A stretch of DNA of 64,000 nucleotides, from assembly GCF_025398175.1 (NCBI RefSeq), contig NZ_CP099734.1:1550001-1614000 (forward strand), read 5' to 3'. This stretch comes from Photobacterium sp. TY1-4. Lineage in GTDB: Bacteria > Pseudomonadota > Gammaproteobacteria > Enterobacterales > Vibrionaceae. The translations under genes were made by a program, and so were the position numbers. Within the stretch, counting starts at the first letter, position 1, and the number at the start of each line of letters is the position of its first letter. A model generated the notes under the pieces. It was not told the origin of the DNA and searched no databases. It worked only from the letters and a program-made list of their open reading frames with translations. Below, piece by piece: positions 1 through 8,169 of the stretch.

Positions 1-264
1 GGCTTTTTTCCCAATTGCTTCAACGGCTTTCGCGTTGACGCGATCAAGCAAAGATTGTTGCGCCAAATGGTTTCCGGATAATGGGCTGGCACTCCTGACT
101 GCCAAACCAGACTGCGACTGATCTTTGAATTTTACGATATATTTCACCGGCATATCCGGCTTTCCGAATCCCGCCAACTCATCGGCTGTTGCATGAGCGC
201 CGCACGCCATGGCAGCAACAGGTAACAGGCAACGAACCATTTTAGCTGTGTTTGTCAATTTCAT
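1..264 (-). CDS. N-terminus of a secreted subtilisin-like (S8) serine protease, cut by the window edge
   Basis: Only the first 88 codons are present; the gene runs off the left edge. The start is supported by an AGGAAGAG ribosome binding site. The product opens with a Sec signal peptide (basic MKLTNTAKMVR, hydrophobic stretch, cleavage expected after GAHA around residue 25). A segment reading MPVKYIVKFKDQ follows, which resembles the peptidase inhibitor I9 propeptide found in front of S8 proteases. No catalytic triad residue lies in the visible part, so the protease assignment is inference from the propeptide. Any other I9-domain secreted protein would also fit. Confidence 0.55.
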   Translation of the reverse strand, partial: MKLTNTAKMVRCLLPVAAMACGAHATADELAGFGKPDMPVKYIVKFKDQSQSGLAVRSASPLSGNHLAQQSLLDRVNAKAVEAIGKKA

Positions 265-651
265 TCGCTCTTCCTTTTTTGAGCATTGTTATAATTCAAA
301 TCTATGATATATATTCACTTTTAATGAATAAGTGCACTTTTTTAGTGACAGAACACGTATAGCCTTTGTGTTGAGAAGATGTGAGGAAAAAACGAGATGA
401 AGGTTAAGAAGTTGGCTGCATATCAGATATTCAACTGGAAGAGTAAACATTAACCAGATGAATATTAAGACTGATTCCTATTCAAGTAACTTTATTGTCT
501 GAATTTCTATACGAATCAAATGCAAAAATATGCTTGATTGTCTGTAAGTTTAGTCACTTGGATGAGCGGGCAGGCCAGAGGTGGGGAATCATTGGGTAAT
601 GTCTTCCCGGCGAACGGGGCCGCCGGGGTGGGGAAAGCCGGTGTCTTCGCG
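265..651. other. Intergenic region between two minus-strand genes
   Basis: AT-rich DNA carrying the upstream region of the truncated protease gene. The end nearer cra turns GC-rich and holds a possible hairpin at 606-627 (CCCGGC pairing with GCCGGG across a 10-base loop). It lies about 25 bases past the cra stop but has no T-run, so it is at best a weak terminator. No convincing coding sequence was seen on either strand. Confidence 0.5.
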
Positions 652-1635
652 TCAGCGGCGTTTGATTTTTCGCGGGATCACTTCTACCCCGGTTCGGTAG
701 CGACCGGCCGTGGCGTTGAGCGCCAACTCCAGGGCACTGTCCGCAATCAGCTCGAACTGCTGGGGAAGCGACTGGATCTTCATCGGCAGGAAATCGAGCA
801 GCCGGTTATCGCCAAAGGTTGCCAGGCGGGTCCGCTGCATCAATGCCGGGTTGGCAAGCAGGCAATCGAGGATCCCTTCAAACAGGGTATAAGAGGTGGC
901 CAGAATCGCGTCGGGCAGGCAATCCTGATCAATCCAGTGTTGTACCAACTGCTGACCTTGTTCCTGACTGAAGTGATCGCCATAGGCGACCTGTGTGTTG
1001 AGATCGGGTCGGGTGGCCTGAATCGCTGAGCGGAAACCCTGCTCACGTTCAATCGAGACCCCGAGTTCAGGGACCGCGCCAATGAGTCCGATGGCGCAGA
1101 TGTCATCAGCAAGCAGGCTCTGGGTGAGCTCGAACGCCCCTTCCAGATCTTCACTGATCACACTGGCAAAGATTTCATCATCCATCGCCCGGTCAATCGC
1201 AATCACCGGTACGCCCGCAGTTTGGATCTTGGCATAGAAAGGATGGTCGGTCGGCAGTGCACTCGCCACCAACAGTGCATCAATGCGGCGGCTGAGCAGG
1301 TTGTCGGCCACTTTCATCTCGGTGTCGATGTCATCATCAGAGCAGGAAATGATCAACTGATAACCGGCTTTGCGGGCATCTCTTTCCAGCAGCTTGGCCA
1401 GCTTGGCATAACTGCTGTTTTCCAGATCCGGAATGATCAGTCCGAGCGAGCGACTGTTGCCGACGCGAAGCGACGTCGCGGCGTGATCCGGGCGGAAATT
1501 GAACTCATCCACCACGGCCATGACTTTCTGCTGGGTCTTTTCACTGATCCGGTATTTCGCGGCTTTCCCGTTGATCACATAGCTGGCTGTGGTGCGGGAA
1601 ACGCCGGCGAGTTTGGCTATTTCATCTAGTTTCAT
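652..1635 (-). CDS. cra: Catabolite repressor/activator Cra (FruR), LacI family
   Basis: This 327-residue LacI-family repressor is close to the length of E. coli Cra (334). Residues 1-60 form the DNA-binding helix-turn-helix and hinge (MKLDEIAKLAGVSRTTASYV), and the rest is a periplasmic-binding-protein-like effector domain with the typical LGLIIPDLEN opening. In this family fructose-1-phosphate releases the protein from its operators. It is divergent from fruBKA, with three perfect or near-perfect Cra palindromes in the 267-bp gap. It therefore most likely represses the fructose operon and perhaps itself. Repression of the fru operon is the classical role; wider control of glycolysis and gluconeogenesis is inferred from the enteric homologue. 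Confidence 0.95.
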   Translation of the reverse strand: MKLDEIAKLAGVSRTTASYVINGKAAKYRISEKTQQKVMAVVDEFNFRPDHAATSLRVGNSRSLGLIIPDLENSSYAKLAKLLERDARKAGYQLIISCSDDDIDTEMKVADNLLSRRIDALLVASALPTDHPFYAKIQTAGVPVIAIDRAMDDEIFASVISEDLEGAFELTQSLLADDICAIGLIGAVPELGVSIEREQGFRSAIQATRPDLNTQVAYGDHFSQEQGQQLVQHWIDQDCLPDAILATSYTLFEGILDCLLANPALMQRTRLATFGDNRLLDFLPMKIQSLPQQFELIADSALELALNATAGRYRTGVEVIPRKIKRR

Positions 1636-1716
1636 TCTCTGCTTTCACTGCTGACAGAATTTGTGCGGCGGATCATATAATCGCAAAGGATCCTGTGCGG
1701 AACAATTGCAATCTTA

Positions 1717-1732
1717 GCTGAAACCATTCAGC
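1717..1732. promoter_or_regulatory. Cra operator, cra-proximal site
   Basis: GCTGAAACCATTCAGC matches the Cra consensus core TGAAWC/GATTCA type palindrome, with GCTGAA arms on both sides. It is about 80 bp upstream of the cra start, so it may mediate autoregulation. Confidence 0.8.
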
Positions 1733-1738
1733 ATGTCA

Positions 1739-1754
1739 GCTGAAAGGTTTCAGC
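1739..1754. promoter_or_regulatory. Cra operator, middle site
   Basis: GCTGAAAGGTTTCAGC has GCTGAAA/TTTCAGC arms, matching the other two sites. Its centre is 22 bp from the centre of the first site, about two helical turns, so binding to both on one DNA face is plausible. Confidence 0.8.
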
Positions 1755-1805
1755 AGAGCATTCGATTGAACTTAAGTTGTGCTGAAATTTTTATTTTCAA
1801 CTTTT

Positions 1806-1821
1806 GCTGAAACGTTTCAGC
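1806..1821. promoter_or_regulatory. Cra operator overlapping the likely fruB promoter
   Basis: GCTGAAACGTTTCAGC is a perfect 16-bp palindrome. It overlaps a possible -35 (TTTCAG, 1815-1820) that lies 17 bp from a possible -10 (TAGACT, 1838-1843) in front of fruB. Repression by blocking RNA polymerase is the simplest reading. The promoter itself is only a guess. Confidence 0.85.
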
Positions 1822-1857
1822 TTTATGGAAACTCAACTAGACTGAAGACAGGTCGAG

Positions 1858-1877
1858 CCGCGAAAGGTTTTTCGCGG
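1858..1877 (+). promoter_or_regulatory. Perfect stem-loop in the fruB leader
   Basis: CCGCGAAA pairs with TTTCGCGG across a four-base GGTT loop, ending 25 bases before the fruB start codon and 13 bases before its GAGGGA ribosome binding site. There is no T-run after it, so it is not a terminator. It could stabilise the mRNA or influence translation. Confidence 0.5.
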
Positions 1878-1902
1878 GTGAATCAGACAAGAGGGATAAC
1901 GC

Positions 1903-3024
1903 ATGTTGTCACTAAGACATCAGGATATACAGCTACAGCAGGCCGCCGACAATAAACAAGCAGCGATCCGAGCGTTGGCTGCTGGATTGTCGCAGAAGGG
2001 GCTGGTCGAACAAGGGTATGTCAACGGGATGCTGGCGCGCGAAGCGCAGAATTCTACCTTTTTAGGCAACGGTATCGCCATTCCGCACGGCACCACAGAC
2101 ACCCGTGGCCTGGTGAAGCAAACCGGGGTTATCGTCCACCACTTCCCACAAGGCGTGGACTGGGGGGATGGCAAAACCGCTTATCTGGCCATCGGGATTG
2201 CTGCCAAATCAGACGAACACTTGGGGATCCTCAAACAGTTGACCAAAGTGCTGTCGGCTGACGGCGTTGAGCAAAAACTGCAGCAGTGTGACTCCGCCGA
2301 TGCGCTGATCGCGATTCTGAATGGAGAAGCCCAGTTAGAGCCAGAGCTGGAGCCGGGGCTGATCCAGCTCGCATTTCCGGCCACCGACCTGATCCAATTG
2401 ATTGCCGTTGCTGCCGGAATACTCAAAAACCGTCAGTGGGTCAGCAATGAGAGCGTGGCCGATGCCATTGCCAGTGGTGCGAGCTATCTCGGTCAGGGCT
2501 TGTGGCTGGCCAAAACCGGCAAATCGGTGACGCGCACGGCGCTGTCTTTTGTAACACCGGCGCAAGCTTTTGACGTCGATGGCCAGCCGGTACGCGGGGT
2601 GTTGATGGTTGCCGCCTGTAACGGTGTGCACCTGCCGAACCTGAATGTGCTGGCGAAACTACTGTACAACCAGCAGGCCGACAAGCTGTTCAGCGCAGAT
2701 GCTGAAAAAGTGGTGTCGCTGCTGAGCGAGGAGTTGCTGGAAGGGAACAGCCAGGTATTCAAGATCCGCAATGCCCATGGTCTGCACGCGCGTCCGGGGG
2801 CGATGCTGGTGAGTGTGGCCAAGAAGTTCAGCGCCAATATTCTGGTGAAAAATCTTCACGGGGACGGCAAAGCCGTGAACGCCAAGAGCCTGATGAAGGT
2901 GATTGCCCTCGGGGTGAAACAAGGCCACGAGCTGGAGTTTACCGTCCAGGGGGATGATGGCGATCAGGCGCTGGCAGCGATCGGTCTGGCGATTGCAGAC
3001 GGGCTGGGCGAGGGCAGAGCATGA
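1903..3024 (+). CDS. fruB: Fructose PTS EIIA-HPr fusion protein (FPr)
   Basis: A 373-residue cytoplasmic phosphocarrier. The N-terminal third is a fructose-type EIIA with the phospho-histidine His62 in GIAIPHGTT. A linker domain follows, then a C-terminal HPr domain from about residue 285 with His295 in GLHARPG. It passes phosphate from enzyme I to FruA, so fructose uptake need not use general HPr. It is the first gene of fruBKA, with a GAGGGA ribosome binding site, and its stop overlaps the fruK start in ATGA, indicating coupled translation. Three Cra palindromes lie upstream. Length and domain order match FruB of Vibrio and enterics. Confidence 0.96.
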   Translation: MLSLRHQDIQLQQAADNKQAAIRALAAGLSQKGLVEQGYVNGMLAREAQNSTFLGNGIAIPHGTTDTRGLVKQTGVIVHHFPQGVDWGDGKTAYLAIGIAAKSDEHLGILKQLTKVLSADGVEQKLQQCDSADALIAILNGEAQLEPELEPGLIQLAFPATDLIQLIAVAAGILKNRQWVSNESVADAIASGASYLGQGLWLAKTGKSVTRTALSFVTPAQAFDVDGQPVRGVLMVAACNGVHLPNLNVLAKLLYNQQADKLFSADAEKVVSLLSEELLEGNSQVFKIRNAHGLHARPGAMLVSVAKKFSANILVKNLHGDGKAVNAKSLMKVIALGVKQGHELEFTVQGDDGDQALAAIGLAIADGLGEGRA

Positions 3025-4004
3025 GCACATCGGTGAAACCAAAAGTCGTCACGGTCACCCTGAACCCGGCGCTGGATCTGACCGGCAGCCTGGCTGCGCT
3101 GGTGCCGGGCAGTGTCAACTTGGTCGAGCAGGGGAGCCTGCATCCGGCAGGGAAAGGGGTCAATGTTGCCAAGGTGCTGGCTGAGCTGGGCGCCGAAGTC
3201 ACGGTCACCGGCCTGCTGGGCGCGGATAACCAAGAGCCATTTTGTCAGCTCTTTAAAGCGCTGGGCGCGGTGGATCGCTTTGTCCGTGTGCCGGGAGCCA
3301 GCCGGATCAACGTCAAGCTGGTGGAGGCGGACGGTCGGGTCAGTGATCTCAACTTTCCCGGCGTCGCCGTCACGGAAGCAGCAATTACCGTATTTGAGGA
3401 AACGCTGTTTGCGTTGGCTGAGCAGCACGAGGTGTTTGTGATTTCGGGCAGTTTGCCGCAGGGCATCTCGCCTGCACGCTGCGCCGGTTGGATCCGTACG
3501 CTGCAACAAGCCGGGAAACAGGTGTTTTTTGACAGCAGCAAAGCGGCTTTGGCGGCCGGTCTGGAAGCTGCGCCCTGGCTGGTGAAACCCAACGATGAAG
3601 AGTTGGCAGACTGGGCCGGTCGGGAGCATCTGAGCCGGGATGAAATGATGGAAGTGGCTGAGCAACTGGCCTGTCGGGGCGTAGAAAATGTGGTGGTGTC
3701 ACTGGGCGCTGAAGGCGTGATGTGGCGCAACCGTGAAGGCTGGTTGCAAGGTCAGCCGCCGAAAATGAACGTGGTCAGTACCGTCGGGGCCGGGGACACC
3801 CTGGTTGCCGGTTTGTGCTGGGGCGTTCTGAATGAATGGAATAAGCAAGAGACACTGAGTTTTGCCACCGCACTGTCGGCACTGGCGGTCAGCCAGGTCG
3901 GGGTTGGGGTCGAGGATCTCAGCGCAGTGCAGGCGCTTCAGGAAAGTGTCCGTGTCTCCGGATGTCACGTGAATGCGAACAAGGAACAGAGGGTCATATC
4001 ATGA
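3021..4004 (+). CDS. fruK: 1-phosphofructokinase
   Basis: This 327-residue PfkB-family sugar kinase phosphorylates fructose-1-phosphate to fructose-1,6-bisphosphate. Visible signatures are the N-terminal TLNPALD substrate motif, the GKGVNVA glycine-rich motif, and the C-terminal STVGAGDTLVAG motif carrying the catalytic Asp and anion hole. It overlaps fruB by four bases and its own stop overlaps the fruA start by four, so the three proteins are probably made in step. Its substrate is also the inducer that releases Cra, so FruK activity should feed back on operon expression (family knowledge). Confidence 0.95.
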   Translation: MSTSVKPKVVTVTLNPALDLTGSLAALVPGSVNLVEQGSLHPAGKGVNVAKVLAELGAEVTVTGLLGADNQEPFCQLFKALGAVDRFVRVPGASRINVKLVEADGRVSDLNFPGVAVTEAAITVFEETLFALAEQHEVFVISGSLPQGISPARCAGWIRTLQQAGKQVFFDSSKAALAAGLEAAPWLVKPNDEELADWAGREHLSRDEMMEVAEQLACRGVENVVVSLGAEGVMWRNREGWLQGQPPKMNVVSTVGAGDTLVAGLCWGVLNEWNKQETLSFATALSALAVSQVGVGVEDLSAVQALQESVRVSGCHVNANKEQRVIS

Positions 4005-5746
4005 GAATTTCAGTTGTAACAGCTTGCCCGAGCGGGATTGCCAATAGCATCATTGCCGCCGGTTTGCTTGAACAAGCCGCCGCCGAATTAAAGTGGGCGG
4101 CCGATATTGAATGTCAGTCATCGGTCATCTCCAGCCGTGTCTTGAGTGAGCAGCAGATCGCCGAAGCCGATTGCGTGGTGATCGCGGCCAATACTTCGGT
4201 TGATACACGTCGGTTCGTGGGGAAGAAGGTCTATGCATCCGGTATTGATGCTTGCCTTGCGGATCCCAAAACATTCCTCGAGCAGGCCGTAGCGCAGGCT
4301 CAGGACCTGCAAAAAGCGCAAGTCACGACAGTGGCATCCACCGAAATAGCCTCGGGTGCGAAGAACATTGTCGCCATTACCGCCTGTCCGACCGGGGTGG
4401 CACATACCTTTATGGCCGCTGAAGCCCTGGAAGAAGAGGGTAAGCGCCAGGGCCACAGCATTAAAGTAGAAACCCGCGGCTCTGTTGGCGCGAAAAACCA
4501 GCTGACGGCGGATGAGATTGCAGCTGCGGATTTGGTGATCATTGCGGCGGATATCGAAGTGGATCTGGCTCGCTTTGATGGCAAGAAGCTCTACAAAACC
4601 AGCACCGGGCTGGCGCTGAAGAAAACAGCCCAGGAGTTGGAGAAAGCCTTGGCGACGGCCAGTGTCTACCGCCATGAATCAGGCGCGACCCCCGAAGCTG
4701 GCAATAACACTGAAAAAACGGGTGCCTATAAGCACCTGATGACCGGGGTCTCCCACATGCTGCCACTGGTGGTGGCCGGTGGTCTGGCGATTGCGCTCTC
4801 CTTTATCTTCGGGATTGAAGCCTTTAAAGAAGAGGGCACGCTGGCCGATGCGCTGATGACGATTGGCGGTGGCTCGGCTTTCGCCCTGATGGTGCCGGTG
4901 TTGGCCGGGTTTATCGCTTTCTCCATTGCTGATCGTCCGGGCCTGGCGCCGGGCCTGATCGGCGGGATGCTGGCCAGCTCGACCGGGGCCGGTTTCCTCG
5001 GCGGGATTGTGGCAGGCTTTCTGGCCGGTTACAGCGCCAAGTTTGTCGCGGATCGTCTGAAACTGCCGCAGTCAATGGAAGCCCTGAAACCGATCTTGAT
5101 CATCCCGTTGGTGGCGAGTCTGTTTACCGGTCTGATCATGATTTACATCGTCGGTGGCCCGGTGTCTGCGGCCATGACGGGACTAACCGAGTTTCTCAAT
5201 AACATGGGTTCGGCCAACGCTGTGCTGCTGGGGATCATTCTGGGCGCGATGATGTGCTTCGACCTGGGCGGACCGGTCAACAAAGCGGCCTATACCTTCG
5301 GTGTCGGCCTACTGGCGTCGCAAACTTACGCGCCGATGGCAGCCGTCATGGCGGCAGGCATGGTGCCGGCACTCGGTATGGGACTGGCGACATTCCTGGC
5401 GAAGCGCAAGTTCAACGCCAATGAAGCCGAAGCGGGGAAAGCGTCCTTTGTTCTGGGGCTGTGTTTTATCTCTGAAGGGGCGATCCCGTTTGCAGCCCGC
5501 GACCCAATGCGGGTGATCCCAAGCTGCATGGCGGGTGGTGCGTTGACCGGCGCGTTGTCGATGCTGTTCGGGGCCAAACTGATGGCACCGCACGGCGGGC
5601 TGTTTGTGCTGTTGATCCCCAATGCAATCACGCCGGTGCTGATGTATCTGGTGGCGATTGCTGCGGGAACCCTGGTCACCGGCGTCACATATGCGGTCCT
5701 CAAAATAACGGAACAAGCGCAACTGGTACCAGCGCCAGCCAAGTAA
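4001..5746 (+). CDS. fruA: Fructose PTS transporter subunit EIIB'BC
   Basis: A membrane permease of 581 residues that imports fructose as fructose-1-phosphate. An N-terminal duplicated IIB' domain (ACPSG, Cys9) precedes the active IIB domain, whose phosphorylated Cys129 lies in ITACPTGVAHT. The C-terminal IIC domain from about residue 240 has multiple hydrophobic segments. I chose the start at 4001 because it overlaps the fruK stop as ATGA, has AGGAACAGAGG just upstream, and gives the family N-terminus MRISVVTACPSG. An upstream in-frame ATG inside fruK would add 13 unconserved residues. It receives phosphate from FruB. Confidence 0.95.
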   Translation: MRISVVTACPSGIANSIIAAGLLEQAAAELKWAADIECQSSVISSRVLSEQQIAEADCVVIAANTSVDTRRFVGKKVYASGIDACLADPKTFLEQAVAQAQDLQKAQVTTVASTEIASGAKNIVAITACPTGVAHTFMAAEALEEEGKRQGHSIKVETRGSVGAKNQLTADEIAAADLVIIAADIEVDLARFDGKKLYKTSTGLALKKTAQELEKALATASVYRHESGATPEAGNNTEKTGAYKHLMTGVSHMLPLVVAGGLAIALSFIFGIEAFKEEGTLADALMTIGGGSAFALMVPVLAGFIAFSIADRPGLAPGLIGGMLASSTGAGFLGGIVAGFLAGYSAKFVADRLKLPQSMEALKPILIIPLVASLFTGLIMIYIVGGPVSAAMTGLTEFLNNMGSANAVLLGIILGAMMCFDLGGPVNKAAYTFGVGLLASQTYAPMAAVMAAGMVPALGMGLATFLAKRKFNANEAEAGKASFVLGLCFISEGAIPFAARDPMRVIPSCMAGGALTGALSMLFGAKLMAPHGGLFVLLIPNAITPVLMYLVAIAAGTLVTGVTYAVLKITEQAQLVPAPAK

Positions 5747-5830
5747 TGGGTCCATGGTTGAATGCGTTCGGCACAGGGTTTCGGTTTCAGTCCGTTGACT
5801 CAATCTGAGCCCGGCCGATAAAAAACGAAA

Positions 5831-5857
5831 GCCCCGGCATGAATTTCATGCCGGGGC
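5831..5857. terminator. Strong hairpin between fruA and a convergent gene, T-run on the minus strand
   Basis: GCCCCGGCATGAA and TTCATGCCGGGGC form a 13-bp perfect inverted repeat around a single T. On the minus strand it is followed by a TTTCG-TTTTT tract, so it best terminates the lipoprotein gene arriving from the right. On the plus strand the T-run is poor, but the stem may still stop fruBKA transcripts. Confidence 0.75.
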
Positions 5858-6084
5858 ATTGCCACCGCTGCCTACAGTTGATTGAGCCCGCCGAGCGGTG
5901 AGTTCATTCCCCTATACATGCACATTGTGCCAAAGCACATCAGAACTCAGTCAAGCCGACTCATCTGTTATAGTTTGTAGACATTCCGTGCGTTGAATAA
6001 CAGTGTTTCCACTGTGTTTAGCGCTTTGTTATCGTTATTTATTGTTGTTGTTCCCCAAGTTTATTGTTTTGACTTGTGTTTTTA

Positions 6085-6780
6085 TTATTCTTGTTCCACC
6101 CGAACCAGGGTTTCGCCGTCCATGATCACCAGATACGAGTGACCGGCTTCCACATTTTCCCCGCATAAACTGAAGGCCGTTAAGTTACTGCCGCTGCCGA
6201 GAAAAAGCTCCCCGGCACAGCCATTCAGGATCTGTTGGCTGGAAATCTGACCTTTTTGCACTTTGCTGCTGGCAAACATACTGCTGGTCAGCACACTGAT
6301 ATCGAGGTCGGCAAAACTGAAAAAGCGAATGTAGATTTTGTCCGTATCAGTCGGCTGACTGTAGCGGATCGCCGTCAGTTGAGACTCGGTATCGGCTTCA
6401 GTGTCATGCCACGAAAGGAGCCAGTATTTTTCGCCGTTGTTGGTGACCAGTGCTGACACGGTACTGAGCGCCGTCTGGCTGTTGGTCTCCATGGCACCGA
6501 CATCGACCGTGAGCGGTGTGTTGGTCGTCCAGCGTTTGGTATGTCGTTGAACGGCTTCGACACTATTGCTGGCGACGCGATTGCCGGAATCAAACAAAGC
6601 GCTGCTGTCTCCACTCTGTTTGAGGAAGTAGTCCACAGCTTGCGTTGTGGTATTGATAAACGCAAAGCTGACTTCTTTTCCGGTCGGCTGATCCTGGTCT
6701 GCAGTCTGGGTGGAAGAGCCACCACCACCACAGGCGGCCACAGCCAAGATCACTCCGATTGCTAGCGCTGCCCTCATCAT
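6085..6780 (-). CDS. Predicted lipoprotein of unknown function
   Basis: A 231-residue protein whose N-terminus is a lipoprotein signal: a hydrophobic stretch ending AVAAC with the lipidation Cys at residue 17, followed by a flexible GGGGSS. I start at 6780 because an upstream in-frame ATG would add 26 residues before the signal, and CGAGG lies in the right place for this start. The mature part looks beta-rich, with one Cys pair (NGCAGE and SLCGE) that could form a disulfide. No family was recognised. It stands alone, with a good minus-strand terminator at 5831-5857. Confidence 0.75.
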   Translation of the reverse strand: MMRAALAIGVILAVAACGGGGSSTQTADQDQPTGKEVSFAFINTTTQAVDYFLKQSGDSSALFDSGNRVASNSVEAVQRHTKRWTTNTPLTVDVGAMETNSQTALSTVSALVTNNGEKYWLLSWHDTEADTESQLTAIRYSQPTDTDKIYIRFFSFADLDISVLTSSMFASSKVQKGQISSQQILNGCAGELFLGSGSNLTAFSLCGENVEAGHSYLVIMDGETLVRVEQE

Positions 6781-7116
6781 GTCAGGAACCTCGTTGTAAT
6801 AATTTATGAAGCTCAAAGTAAGCATATTGCAAGCGCTGGTGATTTTTTGATGAATCACGGGGAGAAAAATGAGTTTTTAATAACCAACTGAATTGAAATG
6901 AAAATTAGACTCTCACTAGTGAGAATATGTGGTGAGACGGGGTTAAGATGGCGACGAGACACCGATTTTTATCCGGTTTGAGCCATATGGGTGATTGTCA
7001 AGAAGATGTGCGAGCAACCGTACAGGATGAGACGGATGTCGCACATCAAAGAGGGGTTACAGTTAAATGCCTGACTAAAACACTTGGTTATTTTGCAAGG
7101 ATAAAAATGTTTCTCA
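6781..7116. other. Intergenic region between ppsR and the lipoprotein gene
   Basis: Contains the upstream region of the lipoprotein gene and the sequence past the ppsR stop. No hairpin with a T-run and no convincing gene was seen. Confidence 0.4.
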
Positions 7117-7950
7117 TTAGCACATCCGGCGTTTCAGACCGCTCATATCGAGCAGGCGGGTGGAGATTTCTTCGACCGATAATGAGGTGGTATTGAGGTA
7201 CGGAATCGCTTCCCGGCGGAACATGGCCTCGACCTTATTCAGCTCGGTTTCACATTGCGCCTGACTGGCATAATCACTGTTGGCGTAGCGGCCATTTCGG
7301 ATCTCAACCAGGCGTTCGGTCCCGATTGTCAGGCCATAAGTTTTGTAGCGGAACGGCTCGATGGCTGCCGGGAGTTTCAGCTTGTTCATGTCCTCGGCAA
7401 TGAACGGATAATTCACCGCGCGGATCCCGAATTGCATGGCCAGATACAGGCTGGTCGGGGTTTTACCACAGCGGGAGACCCCCAACAAAATGATGTCAGC
7501 CTGCTCTAAATTGTTCAGTGAAACCCCGTCATCATGAGCCAGGGTATATTCAATGGCCGCGATGCGATCCTGGTAACTGGCGGCATCTTTGTTAATACTG
7601 TGAGAGCGATGCAGCATGGGCTTGGGCTCCATCTGCAAATCCTGTTTCAGCGGCTCGACCAGGGCGTTCAGAATGTCATAAAAGTTGGCCTGGCTTTGTT
7701 CAATGACCGCTTTGATTTCCGGCAGCACAATGGAGTAGAACACCAGGGGTTTGATCCCGGTTTCTTCATAGGCGCGATTGATTTTTCGCTGGACGTCTTG
7801 GGCACGTTCGGCAGTTTCAACGAAAGGCAGGGTCGTTTGGCGGGTCTCAATGGGAAATTGACCCAAAACTGCATGGCCAAGTGTTTCAGAAGTAATCGCT
7901 GTACCGTCAGAAACGTAAAACACATCACGAAAATTGGATTTGCGCTGCAT
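7117..7950 (-). CDS. ppsR: PEP synthase regulatory protein (bifunctional kinase/pyrophosphorylase)
   Basis: A 277-residue member of the DUF299/YdiA family. These proteins phosphorylate a Thr next to the catalytic His of PEP synthase using ADP, which switches PpsA off, and reverse this with phosphate. The P-loop GVSRCGKT is at residues 157-164, and the N-terminus has the family DVFYVSDGTAIT sequence. It is divergent from ppsA, the usual arrangement, with a 219-bp shared upstream region. Its target is almost certainly the protein encoded next door. Confidence 0.95.
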   Translation of the reverse strand: MQRKSNFRDVFYVSDGTAITSETLGHAVLGQFPIETRQTTLPFVETAERAQDVQRKINRAYEETGIKPLVFYSIVLPEIKAVIEQSQANFYDILNALVEPLKQDLQMEPKPMLHRSHSINKDAASYQDRIAAIEYTLAHDDGVSLNNLEQADIILLGVSRCGKTPTSLYLAMQFGIRAVNYPFIAEDMNKLKLPAAIEPFRYKTYGLTIGTERLVEIRNGRYANSDYASQAQCETELNKVEAMFRREAIPYLNTTSLSVEEISTRLLDMSGLKRRMC

Positions 7951-8169
7951 AAAAAGTTGAATCCTTAAAAATTATCTGTAACTTAGAGGGCATTAATACT
8001 TATAACAATAACCTGACAGGGTATCTATTCTTGTTTTACATACTTTTTGTAAAACAAAATACCTCAGCGAGGCACTATTGTGACGCAGTATTTTTTTAAC
8101 TGCCAGAGCAATCGTTTTCGTTGAGGAGTTGCCCACATAAACTGTTGAATCCAATAAAGGAGAGTTGCC

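Noticed and set aside
538..1029. A 163-codon plus-strand frame overlapping the end of cra
   Set aside because: It lies antisense to cra, which is clearly real, and its product has no protein-like motif pattern.
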